From assembly GCF_000002425.4 (NCBI RefSeq), contig NC_037261.1, positions 6,720,098 to 6,784,097 on the forward strand: DNA of 64,000 nucleotides, read 5' to 3'. Shown here piece after piece: positions 1 to 11,700 of this stretch. The DNA comes from Physcomitrium patens. Its lineage: Eukaryota > Streptophyta > Bryopsida > Funariales > Funariaceae. Both the position numbers and the translations under genes were made by a program. Below the pieces are notes generated by a model, which saw nothing but the letters and a program-made list of their open reading frames with translations, made no database searches and had not been told where the DNA came from. The first letter of the stretch is position 1. Each line of letters starts with the position of its first letter.

Positions 1-1500
1 AAATACATGTCTTTGATCTTATACCTTTTTTCAACCATTATTTTGTACCAAAGTAACAATGGTTTTTTATTTTTCTTTTTATAGACTTTATTATGCATCC
101 AATACCAATTGTGAAAGTAATTTTTATCTCTCAATCTAAATTACAAGATGGTTTCAATTAAGACCTGCTTATATTTGGTGGTATGAAGTGAAAGAAGCAA
201 ATAACAATAAAAAAAGATCAAACTTAAAACAAATGAAATAAACAAAATCAAGCAATCATACAATTGAAAACTTAATCACTATTTGTTCACTAAATTTTTA
301 TCCAATAAAAAATAAAAAATAAAAATTTTCAAATATATTTTTAAAAAATTAGTTTTCTTATCTTTTCAATGATATAAGTAACATTTAAATCTAAGTAAAT
401 ATCAATAAGTTGTGAAGGTTTAAAAATAATAAATAAATAATTAAATAAGAATATTTTATCTCAAGAATAACTTGTTTATAAATCAAGGATTTAAGTTTCA
501 CCAAGATTCACATGTAGTGTGTATGGGTCTTTAAGAAAGGCCACAAGGCCTTAGTCTTAACCTCCAAACTACTTTTAAGGTGCTATAATCCATATGGGAC
601 TAGTGTACCTCCTTTCTTACAAGGATTACATTAATTGCTGGTCTTCTTATTTTTTACTAGTAAAACCAATATTTTTGTATTTTTGAATTTTCTATAGTAT
701 TTAAAAATACTCAATTAGCCTAGAAACCTTGTTTGGCTTTCAAATTTTGCTCCATTTCTTCATAATGGCTCCCAATGTGGTAAAACTCATTTATATCAAA
801 GTCTTAAAAATTAGAATAAAAATTCTTAAAATATTCTAAATAAATTCTAAATAAGTTTTAAAAGTTCTTATAATTTTTTTATAATATTAATATCAATTTA
901 ATGCTATATTTTTTTACCTTGGTAATTTTTTATAGTAATAAAATCAATTTAAATCTACTATAAATCTTATTTTTTATTTAAATAATTAAAAAGACATGAG
1001 GTTCTTTTTTATACTTCTTTTAAATACTAACTAAAATTTATAGTTTTTTATAAATAATATATATAGATAGAAGGCCAATATAAATATTGATCTTAATAAA
1101 TAATCTTTATTATCTAATAATAAGTAAAAATACTAAATCAACTAAGTTAATTGCTTCCAAGACTTAGTAATACTCTAATTCTATAATTAAAATTATAATT
1201 TTTTTATTTTTCTAAGGATTTTTACACTATTTATCATATATTATGATGTTGAATACTTTAAGAGCATCTTATTGTCTTAAAACAACTAATGAGTCAATTT
1301 GAAACAAGATTAGTCTATATTGAGAGTCTAAGATTCTTCTAATCTATAGCAACATAAAACCTTATTACAAAGTAAGTCAAAATGGACTAGAATAAAATTA
1401 AACAAAACTAAACAAAAAGAGATAGAAAAAATAAAACTAAGTAAATATAAATATAACAAAATAGAACTGAATAAAAAGATGCAAAACCAAATTTTATTAA
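1..1500. other. AT-rich stretch without recognised gene
   Basis: No ORF of note and no recognisable protein similarity in any frame. The DNA is strongly AT-rich with many short A and T runs. It lies downstream, in element orientation, of the minus-strand LTR at about 1.5 kb, so it is probably older host or transposon DNA. Nothing more can be supported. Confidence 0.6.
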
Positions 1501-1960
1501 GAGAGAAGGTCTAAAGCTATACCTGACTAGATGGCGAGAAGGCCCTAGTCAGTCATATTTATACTTTTTTCTATCACCGTAGACTTTCTAGAATGCTCTT
1601 AGATGATGGATCTCACTTAGATAACCATTCTAAATTCTTTTTAGAAGGTTTCATGGTAGATCCCACTTAAATAACCGCTCTAAGTTCTTTCTAGAATGAT
1701 CCACAATAGATCAATATAGTCCATTAACTTAGCCTTAATTCTAAAAACTTCTATAACTTCTCAAGCACAGTTCTAACTATCTATTCCTATGTATCAACAA
1801 TACAAATATCTTATCTATACCAGATTATAGTTAATCTCTTCTACTAATATGGAATGTCTTTATTTTTCTCTTGATGGTATCTCTAAATTATCTCTTGGCA
1901 ATGAATGAGGTTCTATGCAGGTTCTTACATTGCATCATGGATAGAATAATCTTTCTAAAG
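1500..1960 (-). repeat. Probable 3' LTR of element C (minus strand), edges approximate
   Basis: It follows the end of the minus-strand pol remnant. On the minus strand it has a TATA box (TATAAATA, plus coordinates 1556-1563). Just downstream is a perfect 8-bp dyad, CTGACTAG (1523-1530) and CTAGTCAG (1545-1552), with the same geometry as in the A1 and A4 LTRs. Upstream of the TATA box are several TTCTAGAA-like units (about 1580-1710), resembling decayed heat-shock elements. The partner 5' LTR was not found, so both boundaries are estimates. Confidence 0.55.
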
Positions 1961-4909
1961 AACTTTTTATTAAAGTTGTGGACGTCCACTACCACGACAA
2001 ATGTAGTAATGCTCTAAAATGCTGTCTACTTCATATTCTTATTAGTGATGAACTACAATTGGTCATGGTGGTGGTTGATGTTGATCTAGAAAGTGCTTTA
2101 GCTTGGTATGAAATTTCTTCAATTGTAAAATATGGAAGACTAAATGGATTCAAATAAGTGGCATAGCTTCAGGTGATATGCAATATCAAAAATCATTGTA
2201 GAAATGTGAAAAGGTCCAAGCTACCAAGGTGCCAGTTTACAACTCAAATTTGATATAACAAGTGGCAAGTTGGCATTAAAGAATAAGACTTGATGACCTT
2301 CTTGATAGATCTTATATTATTGATGGCTATCTATATACTATTTTTGTGAATTTTGTGTAATAAGGAGGTGATGTTGTGCCTTTTATAAGGTTATTATAAG
2401 TCATTGTATAAACTCCTCTTTTATCAGATTATTGGTGTTAATGGAATGATAGAGAGTTGCTGACATAATAAGATACTAATCAATATTAAGAAAAAATAAG
2501 AAATAATCCGCATATTGCTTCTATCAATTCTATGCAATAAAGAGGTAGTCTCATACCTCTTGTAATATCATTGTTAGCTATTTTATAAATTCTTCTATTT
2601 TTAGATTATTGGTGTTGATGGAACGACAAAGAATTGTTGACATAATTGAATATTGACTAGTATTCAGGAAAAATATTGAATGACTAGTACTTGTTTGAAT
2701 ACTATCATTATAAGCAAACTCCAAAGAAATCAAGCATTTATTCAAGTCATTATGATGAACTACCACAAATGTTTGTAATATATTTTCCAAGGTTTGATTT
2801 GCATGCTCTATTTGTCCATCTTTTTAGAGCTAGAAGGCTGTAAACATAGCAAATTGTATACCTAATAGCTTGAATAAGACTTACCAAAAGCTTCTCGTGA
2901 ACCATGGATTTTAATCTGAAATGATGACATGAGATAATCAATTGTGACAAAAGACAATATCAAAGAAGATTTGTACAAATATTGACGCATCAATATCCAA
3001 GCATATTGTGGCTAAGTGAAGTTGCTCCGAGAATTGATGTACAAAGATAGTAACCGTAGTGTGATTATGAAGTATTTGCAGCAAACACATAATAAGATCT
3101 ACAGTCACCTGCTCCTAACATATTATAAGTAGTAGAATTAGCTGCAATAATCCAAGAGACGTTGTATTGTATGATTTATTACATTGACATGATTTGTATG
3201 AGCACATAAAAGCTTAAATATCACAATCTAAACTTGTCTAAAATCATATCCTTGACATCCATTCTAGAGCCTTTTTTCACCTTAGATGTCAAAATATTGG
3301 AATATCATGTCCCTATTAAAGTATGTGCATCTAGAGTATAGTATTGTCAGGTACATAAATTTTCTTCTTGAAATAAAGCAAATCATTATTAAGACTATAC
3401 TCTTAATATTGTGTATTATTAACTTTAGTTAATTTCTAATTATCTTGAAATAAGCATCCTAATGCGTAGCTTTCTTCCATTCTATCTCTTTCATTAGGTT
3501 TGAAATGATACTACTAATGGTAATAACTTTTGTCTTATTTTTTGATTTGGCTTTCAAGTCTAATTTCTAAAATAAGCTATAAAGTATAGTAGATTGTTAC
3601 TCTTGCTTATATTGAAGTTAGATATCAAAAAGCTACAACCGTTCTATTCAATGATGATGTTGTCATTTCATATTTTTTTGAAATAAATCATATAGCAAAA
3701 GTCAATGTTGAGTTTGAACAACCATTGGCTTTTCCAACAAATATTATTGCAACATCTTTGTAGTATGTACAATTGTTAATTACTCTTAATCACATGTAGA
3801 GTAATTGTGCTTAGTCCTTTTGAGCTTACATGATTCATACACCATAGGTTAAAGGCTTCTACTAAAGTCTTGTTGAAGGACCACTTTAATAACAAAGTCA
3901 GAAACATCAATATCAAGTATACAAGGAACGTTGGGATCATATGGTTATAATATTAGAGCAATAATAAGTGTCTCCTTCAACCTATCAAAGGTGCTTTGCT
4001 ACTTTAGTTTCTATTCAAATAGAAGCATCTTTCTCTAATAGGTTTGTCAATAAGACAACTATGTGTGTAAATCACTAAAAAAAATGGCAATATTATCCAG
4101 CAAGGCCTAAAAATGAGTGGATTTTAGAAGCATCTTTAGGAATTGGCCAATCTTCTACTACTTCCATCTTATCCTACTTTATGCGCATGCCTTTAGAGGA
4201 CACCACATGTGCCAAAAATGTGACTTTTGACTTCTAAAGTTTATATTTTGATTGCTTGCAATAGAAGTGATTACTTTGTAGCTGGCACAACACTTTTCAT
4301 AGGTGTTGCTCATGATCTTCAAGGATTTTACTATAAATGAGGATATCATGAATAAAAACAACTATATACCTATTCCAAAGATTTCAAAATAATCTATTCA
4401 TGTGATCCATAAAATAGATTGGACCATTGGTGAGGCCAAAAAATAAAACAAGCCATTCAAAATGTCTATAGTACATACAAAATGCCATCTTTTCAATATC
4501 CTCTCTTACAATAGGTGTTTGTCAATATCCACTTCAAAGATCCAATTTACTAAAGATGGTTGTATCTCAAAATTGATCAAAAAAATCATCTATGCATAAA
4601 AGTGGATATGCATTCTTAATAGTCTCCTTATTGAAGCCTCGATAGTCAATGCAAAGTCAAAGTCTACCATCCTTCTTAGGTGCAAAGAGTACAAGTGCTC
4701 TCCATAGTATTGTGCTTTCTTGAATGAGGTCCTTCTCTAAAAATTTATCTAATATTTTCCACAATTCTTCAAGTTCATTTGGTGCTAGGCAATAAATTGG
4801 TTGACTTGCTAGTTTGGCTCCAAATAATAGTTCTATTTAAAAGAAGGCACCTCGTTCATGAGGCACATCACTAGATAGGTTGGTTAAAAAGACATTCCAA
4901 TATTCTTGT
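1960..4909 (-). mobile_element. Element C: decayed Ty3/gypsy pol, minus strand
   Basis: Reading the minus strand from 4905 downwards gives, in order, the reverse transcriptase (about 4860-4150), an RNase H region (about 4100-3500), the integrase core (about 3250-2570), the integrase C-terminal region (about 2500-2150) and a trace of a chromodomain near 2000. RT is recognised by a DYRGFNK-like motif and by FIHDILIYSK in place of the usual [10 protein letters not shown], so one catalytic Asp is changed to His. Integrase is recognised by HVIISD, KDGQIEHANQ and EFAYNDSIQTST. Stops and frameshifts are scattered throughout, so no part is functional. The 5' portion (gag, protease, 5' LTR) is absent, because the B-type LTR starts abruptly at 4910. 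Confidence 0.8.
2578..2790 (-). pseudogene. Integrase core/C-terminal fragment of element C
   Basis: A 70-codon open remnant of the integrase. It covers the segment after the catalytic Glu (ENILQ, then EFAYND followed by TSHSIFFLN), which matches the usual EFAYNNS...PFYLNYG stretch of Ty3/gypsy integrases. It continues from upstream codons carrying the second Asp (IISD) and QIEHANQ. It is flanked by stops in the same frame and is a fossil of element C. Confidence 0.75.
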
Positions 4910-5720
4910 TGTCATCTTGTGATACAATTATATAATAAAAATATATCTAAAAATGATTTTTTAATTAATATTCTATTATATTAGATCAAAAAGAATTCAA
5001 CATATTTTAATAAGACTTTTATGAAAGCCTCTTAGCCTATTTTCTTATCTTAATAGCAAGTTGATAAAAATTAATCAAGATTTTTACCTTCTAGGATATA
5101 AAAACTATTTTATTACCTTAAAAAGGCCATAAATTGATAAAATCAGGTTAGAAGAGATAAATAATTAGTATAGTTGATACTATGATTAAGTTGAAGATAG
5201 GGTTGGACTAAAAAAATATCCTTAGAATAGGTTAGATTAATACATGGAGATCGACCATTTGTGAGTCAGGATCGAAATCAAACCTTTGGCTACTAAAACA
5301 ACCACCTAGGATAAAATATAGGCATTCAAACATCGAAGGCTAGGATCAACAGGTTCTAGTTTTGGATTAAGGTTTTGGTGATAATTTTGAGTTATTTGGA
5401 ATTTTTATGAAAGAAATATAGGCACTCAAAGTAGAGGTATCGATTTGGTACTTGCTGTCATTCTTTTAGATATAATGCATGAGCACAAAAAGTAATAGAG
5501 GATCGACAACTGGATTGGAGAAAATACTTTCTCAGCTACAGTTTGCATACATTACTTGATAAATTCTAAGTTGAAATAAAAGAGATGTTAGAAGAAGTCA
5601 ATGCTTGAAATCTAAGGAATAATAAATTAGTTATTGAATAAAAAGCCATTAAATCAAAAATAAGCTCTCTATTGTCAGATACCTAGTGTATTTCTAGATA
5701 GAAAAAAACTTACTATGACA
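4910..5720 (+). repeat. 5' LTR of old Ty3/gypsy element B (diverged)
   Basis: It starts with TGTCATCTTGTG where recognisable element C sequence ends. It is colinear with the B-type LTR copies at 56503-57752 and 60511-61837: the shared middle block concerns 'ggctaggatcaacaggtt' and 'tataggcactcaaag', and the shared end block is 'gtgtatttctagatag'. It is shorter than those copies (about 810 versus 1250-1327 bp) because internal blocks are missing. The 3' edge is placed at a CA dinucleotide just before the B leader and is approximate. Confidence 0.65.
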
Positions 5721-5779
5721 GATCTAGAGAACCTAATGTGAACATCTAAAGTGGAAGACTTAGGATCGTATTTGTGATT

Positions 5780-7041
5780 ATTTAAAATTGATAGCACAAG
5801 AAGCAAGAAGGTTGAATTTGATATCTTTGATGGAGCTTTGGATAGAGCTGCAAGTAGATCTTCAAGTGGATTTTCTATTAGTGAACAAGGTATGTAGTTT
5901 GATCAAAGCACTGCAAAAATATTTCAAGTATTTACATTATTTATGCAACAACATAGCAATGATTGAAAAGAGGCTTTGGCAATCAAAGCATTGCAAGTAG
6001 TGGTTAATAAGATTGATCAATTTGATGGGAAGAATATTTCCAAATATTTGAAATATTATGTGCAGAAAATAGAAATGAATTGCATTTCTGAGAAGGGGAT
6101 GATTCAATTATTTGAACTTGCTATGGTACGAGAGATAAGGGAGCATATAAGGTCTATTATGGAGCAATTTGGAAGTTCATGGGAGATATTTTTACATGCA
6201 TTGAAGGATGAATACTTTTTAGAGGATATTGATTGAATTACCAAGAAATCATTCTTGAAATTATTAATTCAATTTACTCGATTATCAAAAATTAAAAAGT
6301 TAACATTGGGACCAAATAAGGTTGAATTATTTCTTGAAGTTGCTGATGGAGAATTTCAAGAGAAGTTAGAAGTTCTTCTTGAAAATAAGGAAGAAGGATT
6401 GACAACAAAGTAGAGGGCTATTGAAGATGCTATTGAATTACTTGCCAAAAGAAAAAAGAGAAAGAATATGATTGGTGCTCAAAAAGTAGTACAAGTACCA
6501 AAGATCTCAATGCCTATTATACGATTGACTGTGCTTATTGTCCAAAATCCATTGGCTACATATAAGAAAGAAGATATGAAACTTGAGGGGATTGTATGAG
6601 GGATGTAAGATCTTCAAATCAAACTTGCAAGGCTTGAGGAGAAGACTTCTACAACAAGATCAAAGGCTAATTTTAAACAAGGATATGTGTAAAGTTGTAT
6701 TTGATGTGATGATGATTTTCATTCTTAAAAAGATTGTGGTGAATTCGATGAGATGATATAATAAGACTTTTTTATTGAAAAGATGAAAAAGTTACATCGA
6801 AGAATACTGATGAACTATTCCAAATAAATTTTGGTAAAAGAAGTATGAAAGTATTGATTAAAGATTATTTGGCAATACATGGAATTACAGCAATGTAAAC
6901 TACAAGTTATAAAACTAGGGTGGATAATGATGGCAAACAAAATTTTGTTGGAAATATTCAAGCCATTGGACTTTGGTCTTCTGCCATTTCTACAATGCAA
7001 AAGGAGAAGATGCTATGAGAAGCTTTATTGAGAACTACTGC
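5780..7041 (+). pseudogene. Element B gag, upstream part (interrupted by A1)
   Basis: A Gag-like reading frame broken by stops. The longest open piece is 5976-6236. It includes a basic stretch (AKRKKRKN, about 6450) and a CCHC zinc knuckle (C-x2-C-x4-H-x4-C) at about 6695-6735 with two in-frame stops in it. The frame runs to 7041 and is then interrupted by chromovirus A1. It resumes at 13140 once A1 and one target-site copy are removed. This Gag type differs from that of the A elements. Confidence 0.65.
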
Positions 7042-7061
7042 TGTTAAAGACATAATCCTTA

Positions 7062-7228
7062 GAACCTTCTAGAGACAAGTTTCTACAACCTTCTAGAAGC
7101 AAGTCTTTGAAACCTTCTAGAAGCTTCTTAGTTGGCAGAAGATATTAAGGACATAGTCTTTAGAACCTTCTAGAGATAAGTTTCTAGAACCTTCTAGAAG
7201 CAAGTCTCTAGAACCTTCTAGAAGCTTC
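7062..7228 (+). promoter_or_regulatory. Cluster of heat-shock elements in A1 U3
   Basis: Canonical HSEs (alternating GAA and TTC blocks, each spaced by two bases) occur at 7115-7127 (three blocks), 7182-7199 (four blocks, TTCTAGAACCTTCTAGAA) and 7211-7228 (four blocks). Partial ones lie at 7062-7073 and 7081-7098; the latter is an intact four-block HSE in the 3' LTR (12782-12799). All sit about 40-210 bp upstream of the TATA box, where HSF-dependent promoters normally carry them. That HSF binds here is inference from the known consensus. Confidence 0.75.
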
Positions 7229-7269
7229 CTAGTTGGTAGAAGTTGCTTGAGAAGCTTCCTAAATAGAAG

Positions 7270-7312
7270 TATATATTGGAATCGAGAGTGAAGAATTCTT
7301 CAGTCTCGATAA
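7270..7312 (+). promoter_or_regulatory. A1 core promoter: TATA box, dyad and predicted start
   Basis: TATATAT at 7270-7276 is followed by a 28-bp near-perfect dyad (7282-7309; one mismatched pair). The predicted transcription start, about 30 bp beyond the TATA box, is near 7302, at AGTCTCGATAA; the 3' LTR has AGTCTCGACAA at 13003-13013. This sequence is complementary to the bases just after the 5' LTR. Confidence 0.6.
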
Positions 7313-7435
7313 CACATCTCTTGGAGCTCTAACTCACCTCTCTGGTGTTGTTCTTATCTGATTAATCTAGTTCTTACCAGTTCTTATTGAACTTCTTGTT
7401 AAATCTCGAGTTTGTATTTCTGTGTCCGTGACAGT

Positions 7436-7446
7436 TTGTCGAGACT
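7436..7446 (+). other. Candidate self-priming primer-binding site of A1
   Basis: TTGTCGAGACT begins two bases after the 5' LTR. It is the exact reverse complement of AGTCTCGACAA, the predicted 5' end of the element's RNA as preserved in the 3' LTR. No tRNA 3'-end complement beginning TGG is present at this place. Tf1/sushi-group elements prime reverse transcription by folding the first nucleotides of their own mRNA onto such a site; applying that here is inference. Confidence 0.6.
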
Positions 7447-7713
7447 TCACTCACCTCAAATATCAGAGCTAGTTTCTTCTTTGTTAGAATATGGATTATC
7501 CCTGTGCTTGTAAGTGTACTAGCACTTTAGAGGTTGCGGATTACCCTCTTCTAAACTGATACTTCTTTTGTTATAATATTGGAGTCTTATTCTTCTTGGA
7601 GAGAGTGGATTACTCCTTTTCTTGAAGCTCTTAAGGCATTTTAGAGGTTGCGGAGTACCCTCCTCTAAACCAATAGTGTCTTCTTGTAGAGTCATTTTTG
7701 TCCTTCTCTTAGA
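7447..7713 (+). other. A1 leader between PBS and gag, with internal repeats
   Basis: Untranslated leader. TATCAGAGC at 7461-7469 matches the core of the plant tRNA-iMet primer-binding site but lacks TGG and is 27 nt away from the LTR. A unit of about 35 bp ('agaggttgcggattaccctc') occurs twice (about 7525-7560 and 7644-7680). The A4 leader has one similar copy near 59855. Confidence 0.65.
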
Positions 7714-8739
7714 ATGGTCGGGGGCCAAGACATTAGTATGACAAAAAGTTCGGAGTCCAAGTTAGATGCTATCATGAATGCCCTCACTACATTATCGCAA
7801 AGAACTGCAAAGATTGAAGGAGTCGTGGCAAGGCTTCATAATGATGGAGCATCTGGGATGGCATAATCTAGGTTGCACCAGCCTCAAACTTCTGCACTTG
7901 GAGAAGCAACTTTGCCTCAGGTTCGGCAAGCACCGCCGGTTCTACAACATAAGGAGCTCCGAGTTAGCCTTCCAAATAAGTTCGATGGTACACGTTCCAA
8001 GTTTCGAGGATTCGTCAATCAAATCAGGTTGATAACAGTTTTACAGCTCGAACGCTATCCAATGGAGGAGTCACGTATTAGCCTTGTTGGAACCTTACTT
8101 ATAGGACAAGCTCTATCATGGTTTGCTCCTTTGTTTGAGAAACGATCATCCATACTAAACAACTTTGAAACCTTTTTGGAGGCATTTGTGGAAGTATTTG
8201 GTGAACACGACAAGGTTCGATGGGCTACAACAAAGATCCGGTCACTACGACAAGGAATGTGCTCTACATCAGTCTATGCATCGGACTTTAGGCAATTAGC
8301 ATGCGACATCAATTGGGATGAAGAAGCGTTGATGAGTCAATTCTATTGGGGTTTAAGGGACGATGTGAAAGATTTGCTATTATTTCTTCCTGATCCACAA
8401 ATGCTCAACAAAGCTATTAGCCAAGCTATGAAGTACGATAACCGCCTATTCCAATGCCGCCAAGACCAACGTTCAAGACAACAAATAGTTCGCCACGTCC
8501 CAATTATGTCGGCAAGCAGCGTGAATTCACATTCAGAGGTAGAAGTCATGCAAATTGATGCGGTACGTGTCAAATCCCTTACTCTAGAAGAAAAAAAGCG
8601 ACGTATAGAGGAAGATCTATGCTTGTATTGCGGTGAAGAAGGCCACAAAGTTGGAAACTGCCATAAGAAGCAAAATTGACATATTGTCAAGATTAGGGGT
8701 GCGTTTATTCAAGAAAACGAAGATACCCAGCTACAATAG
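7714..8739 (+). pseudogene. gag: A1 gag (capsid/nucleocapsid), two premature stops
   Basis: Structural polyprotein that would form the virus-like particle. The start at 7714 is chosen because A2 has an ATG at the same place (20409) followed by a similar N-terminus. One frame runs to a TAG at 8737-8739, interrupted by TAA at 7864 (probably from CAA) and TGA at 8677. The central capsid-like region has FDGTRSKFRGF and FYWGLRDDVKDL. The C-terminus has a CCHC zinc knuckle, LCLYCGEEGHKVGNC (about 8620-8665). The terminal stop is at the same place in A2, A3 and A4, so it is probably the genuine gag end. Pol opens at an ATG five bases later, in the -1 frame. Confidence 0.85.
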
Positions 8740-8744
8740 GAACT

Positions 8745-11700
8745 ATGCGGCTGGACAGTGAAATATCGCAACAACAACCAATTTCCTTTCTTTCTACTCA
8801 AGCTACCCTTTGTTTTACAATCCCTTTGCTTATTGGCTCTCAGAAACTGAGAACCTTAGAATTATTAGATTCAGGAGCATCTGCTTGTTTCTTAGACAAA
8901 GAATTTACGAAGCATCATAAGAACCCTTTAGTACAAAAATCCAAACCTGTTCACGTTGAAGTCATAGATGGACGACCTTTATTGTCTGGTAGTGTCATCC
9001 ATGAATGAGAACCTATAGAAGTGACGTTTAAGGGCCATAGTAGTCATATTATTTTCAATATTATTAGAACTCCATCAAATCCTGTTATTCTTGATCTTTC
9101 TTGGTTGGAAAAGCATAATCCATCCATAAATTGGAAGTTGCAGAAGATGACCTTTTCCACAAAACCACCCAAGAGCATGCCTAGTAGAAAACCCCAAATA
9201 GAGAAATTCTTATTTATTGGAGCAAGAGCGTTTATAAGATCGTCTAAGGAAGGCACACCGTTTGTCATTTATGCAGCTCCAACTACCGGGGAGAAGATCT
9301 CGACAACAAGTATACCTGAGCAATATAAGAATTTTAAAGACGTGTTTCAAAAGAAAAATGCCGACATGCTACCGGAACACAGACCATATGATTGTGCCAT
9401 AGACTTACAGGAAGGAGCACAACCGCCTTTTGGCCTAATCTACAATCTATCGCAGATGGAGTTGGCAGAGTTGCGGAAGTACATCGACGAGAATCTAGCC
9501 AAGAACTTCATCCGTCATTCAAAATCATCGATTGGAGCACCCATCTTATTTGTGAAGAAGAAAGATAGTTCATTGCAGATGTGCGTGGACTATCGAGGCC
9601 TCAACAAAGTAACAAAGAAGAATTGTTACCCGTTACCTTTGATTTCTGGTCTCTTAGAACAACTTGGACGTGCAAGGATTTTTACAAAAATTGATCTAAG
9701 AGGAGCTTACAACCTCGTACGAATCAAGGAAGGAGATGAGTGGAAGATAGCGTTCCGTACAAGGTATGGCCATTTTGAGTATAATGTCATGCCCTTTGAT
9801 CTTACCAATGCTCCAACGGTCTTTCAACATATGATGAATGACATTTTTCGAGAGTACCTTGACGATTTTGTTGTCATCTATTTGGATGATATTTTGATAT
9901 TCTCCAAAAATGAGGAAGAGCATAAAAAGCACGTTCGTTTGGTCTTGGAGAAAGTACATAAGCGAGGACTATATGCCAAGTTGGAGAAGTGTTTATTTCA
10001 CGAAATAGAGATGGAATTTTTGGGATTCGTTGCAACTATGGAAGGCTTGAAGATAGACCCCAAGAAGGTGGAAGCAATCGTGTCCTGGGAGGTTCCAAAG
10101 ACGGTGAGAGATGTACAATGCTTTCTTGGCTTTGCCAACTTCTATCGGATCTTTATCAAGAATTACTCTCAAGTTGCTGCTCCTCTCACTCGGTTGACAT
10201 GCAAGGATAAGCTGGAATGGGGACCTCTAGCATAGAAGGCGTTTCAAGACCTAAAAATTGCATTTACTACGGCTCCAATCTTGGTACACCCAGACTTTAC
10301 AAAGGCCTTTTATTTAGAAATTAATGCTTCGGATTTTGCTTTGGGAGCTATACTTTTACAAATGGGAGAAGATAAGAAGCTCCATCTGATTGCATTCTAT
10401 TCTTGAAAGTTCTCTGCTACTAAAATCAATTATGAGCTCCACGATAAGAAACTTCTTGCTATAGTGGATTCTTTCCAAGAATGGCATCATTTTCTTGAAA
10501 GAGCTGCACATCCAGTGACCGTATACATAGATTACAAGAATTTGGAGTATTTCATGTCGACTTGAGTTTTAAATCGACGTCAAGCTTGGTGGAGTATGTT
10601 GCTATCAAGGTTGGATTTTGTTATCACTTATCAACCTGGAAAGAAGCAAAGACTATCTGATGCCTTATCGAGGAGATCGTATCTTGTACCAATGGCTAGA
10701 GAAGCAACGTTTGATCAACAATGTACGACGTTATTGAAGCCAGAGTAATTTTGGCTTTGTGCTACTATTGTGCCAATTGATGCTGATTTCTTGAATCAGG
10801 TACGTACCGTGACCATTAAAGATTCAGTAGCCATTGATATCAAGCAGCGTGCCAATGATGACAAATTCAAGGTGGAGGGAGATCTTTTATACTTTGAAGA
10901 GCGGTTGTATATCCCAAAAGGACCAGCACGACTTTGAGTTCTTCAATCTCACCACGATTTTCCAACTGCAGGACATTTTGGATTCAACAAGACCTTGGAG
11001 CTTATTTCTCGAGATTTTTGGTGGCCTCAAATGTGGAAGGATGTGAAAGATTTTGTCCTCTCCTGCAACATCTGTTCAAGATCCAAGAATCCTCGACATC
11101 GCCCTTATGAACTCCTATAGCCATTGCCGATTCCACGTCGACCATGGTCTTCAGTTTCCATGGGCTTCATCATGGACCTTCCATCATCGAACTCATTTGA
11201 CAACATCTTTGTCATGGTAGATCAGCTTATAAACATGGCGCACTTTGTTCCCTGCAAGAAGACATCGTCCAGTGAAGTCATAACAAGGCTCTTTCTTGAT
11301 AATGTGTATCGATATCATGGACTACCAGATGATATCGTATCAGATCGAGGAACCCAGTTTGTACCAAAGTTTTGGAGATCTCTCTTTGAAATACTAAAGG
11401 TGGATATCAAGCTTTCTTCAGCTTTTCATCCTCAAACTGACAGCCAAACAGAACGGATGAACCAAGGCTTGGAACAATACTTACGATGCAGCATCAACTA
11501 TCAGCAAGACGATTGGACCACATATTTGTTGCTAGTCGAGTTTGCATATAACAACACCCTCCATGCGCCGACTCAATATACACCATTCTTTTCCAACTAT
11601 GGGTATCATCCGAAGCTTGATTTATTGAGTTCATCAACAAATAACAATCCAGCAGCTAAAGGATTTGCGAAACAACTATCAGAGCTTCAAAATACATTGA

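Larger units (their letters stand above)
7042..7433 (+). repeat. A1 5' LTR (392 bp)
   Basis: Starts TGTTAAAGACATAATCC and ends GTGTCCGTGACA. It aligns end to end with 12743-13134. U3 (7042 to about 7300) consists largely of repeated TTCTAGAA units, followed by a TATA box and a dyad. The R/U5 part ends at 7433, fixed by comparison with the 3' LTR and its flank. Confidence 0.95.

Noticed and set aside
7461-7469. TATCAGAGC as the working tRNA-Met primer-binding site of A1
   Set aside because: The LTR end is fixed at 7433 by the 3' LTR and its target duplication, leaving 27 nt in between, and TGG is missing. It is kept only as a possible relict.
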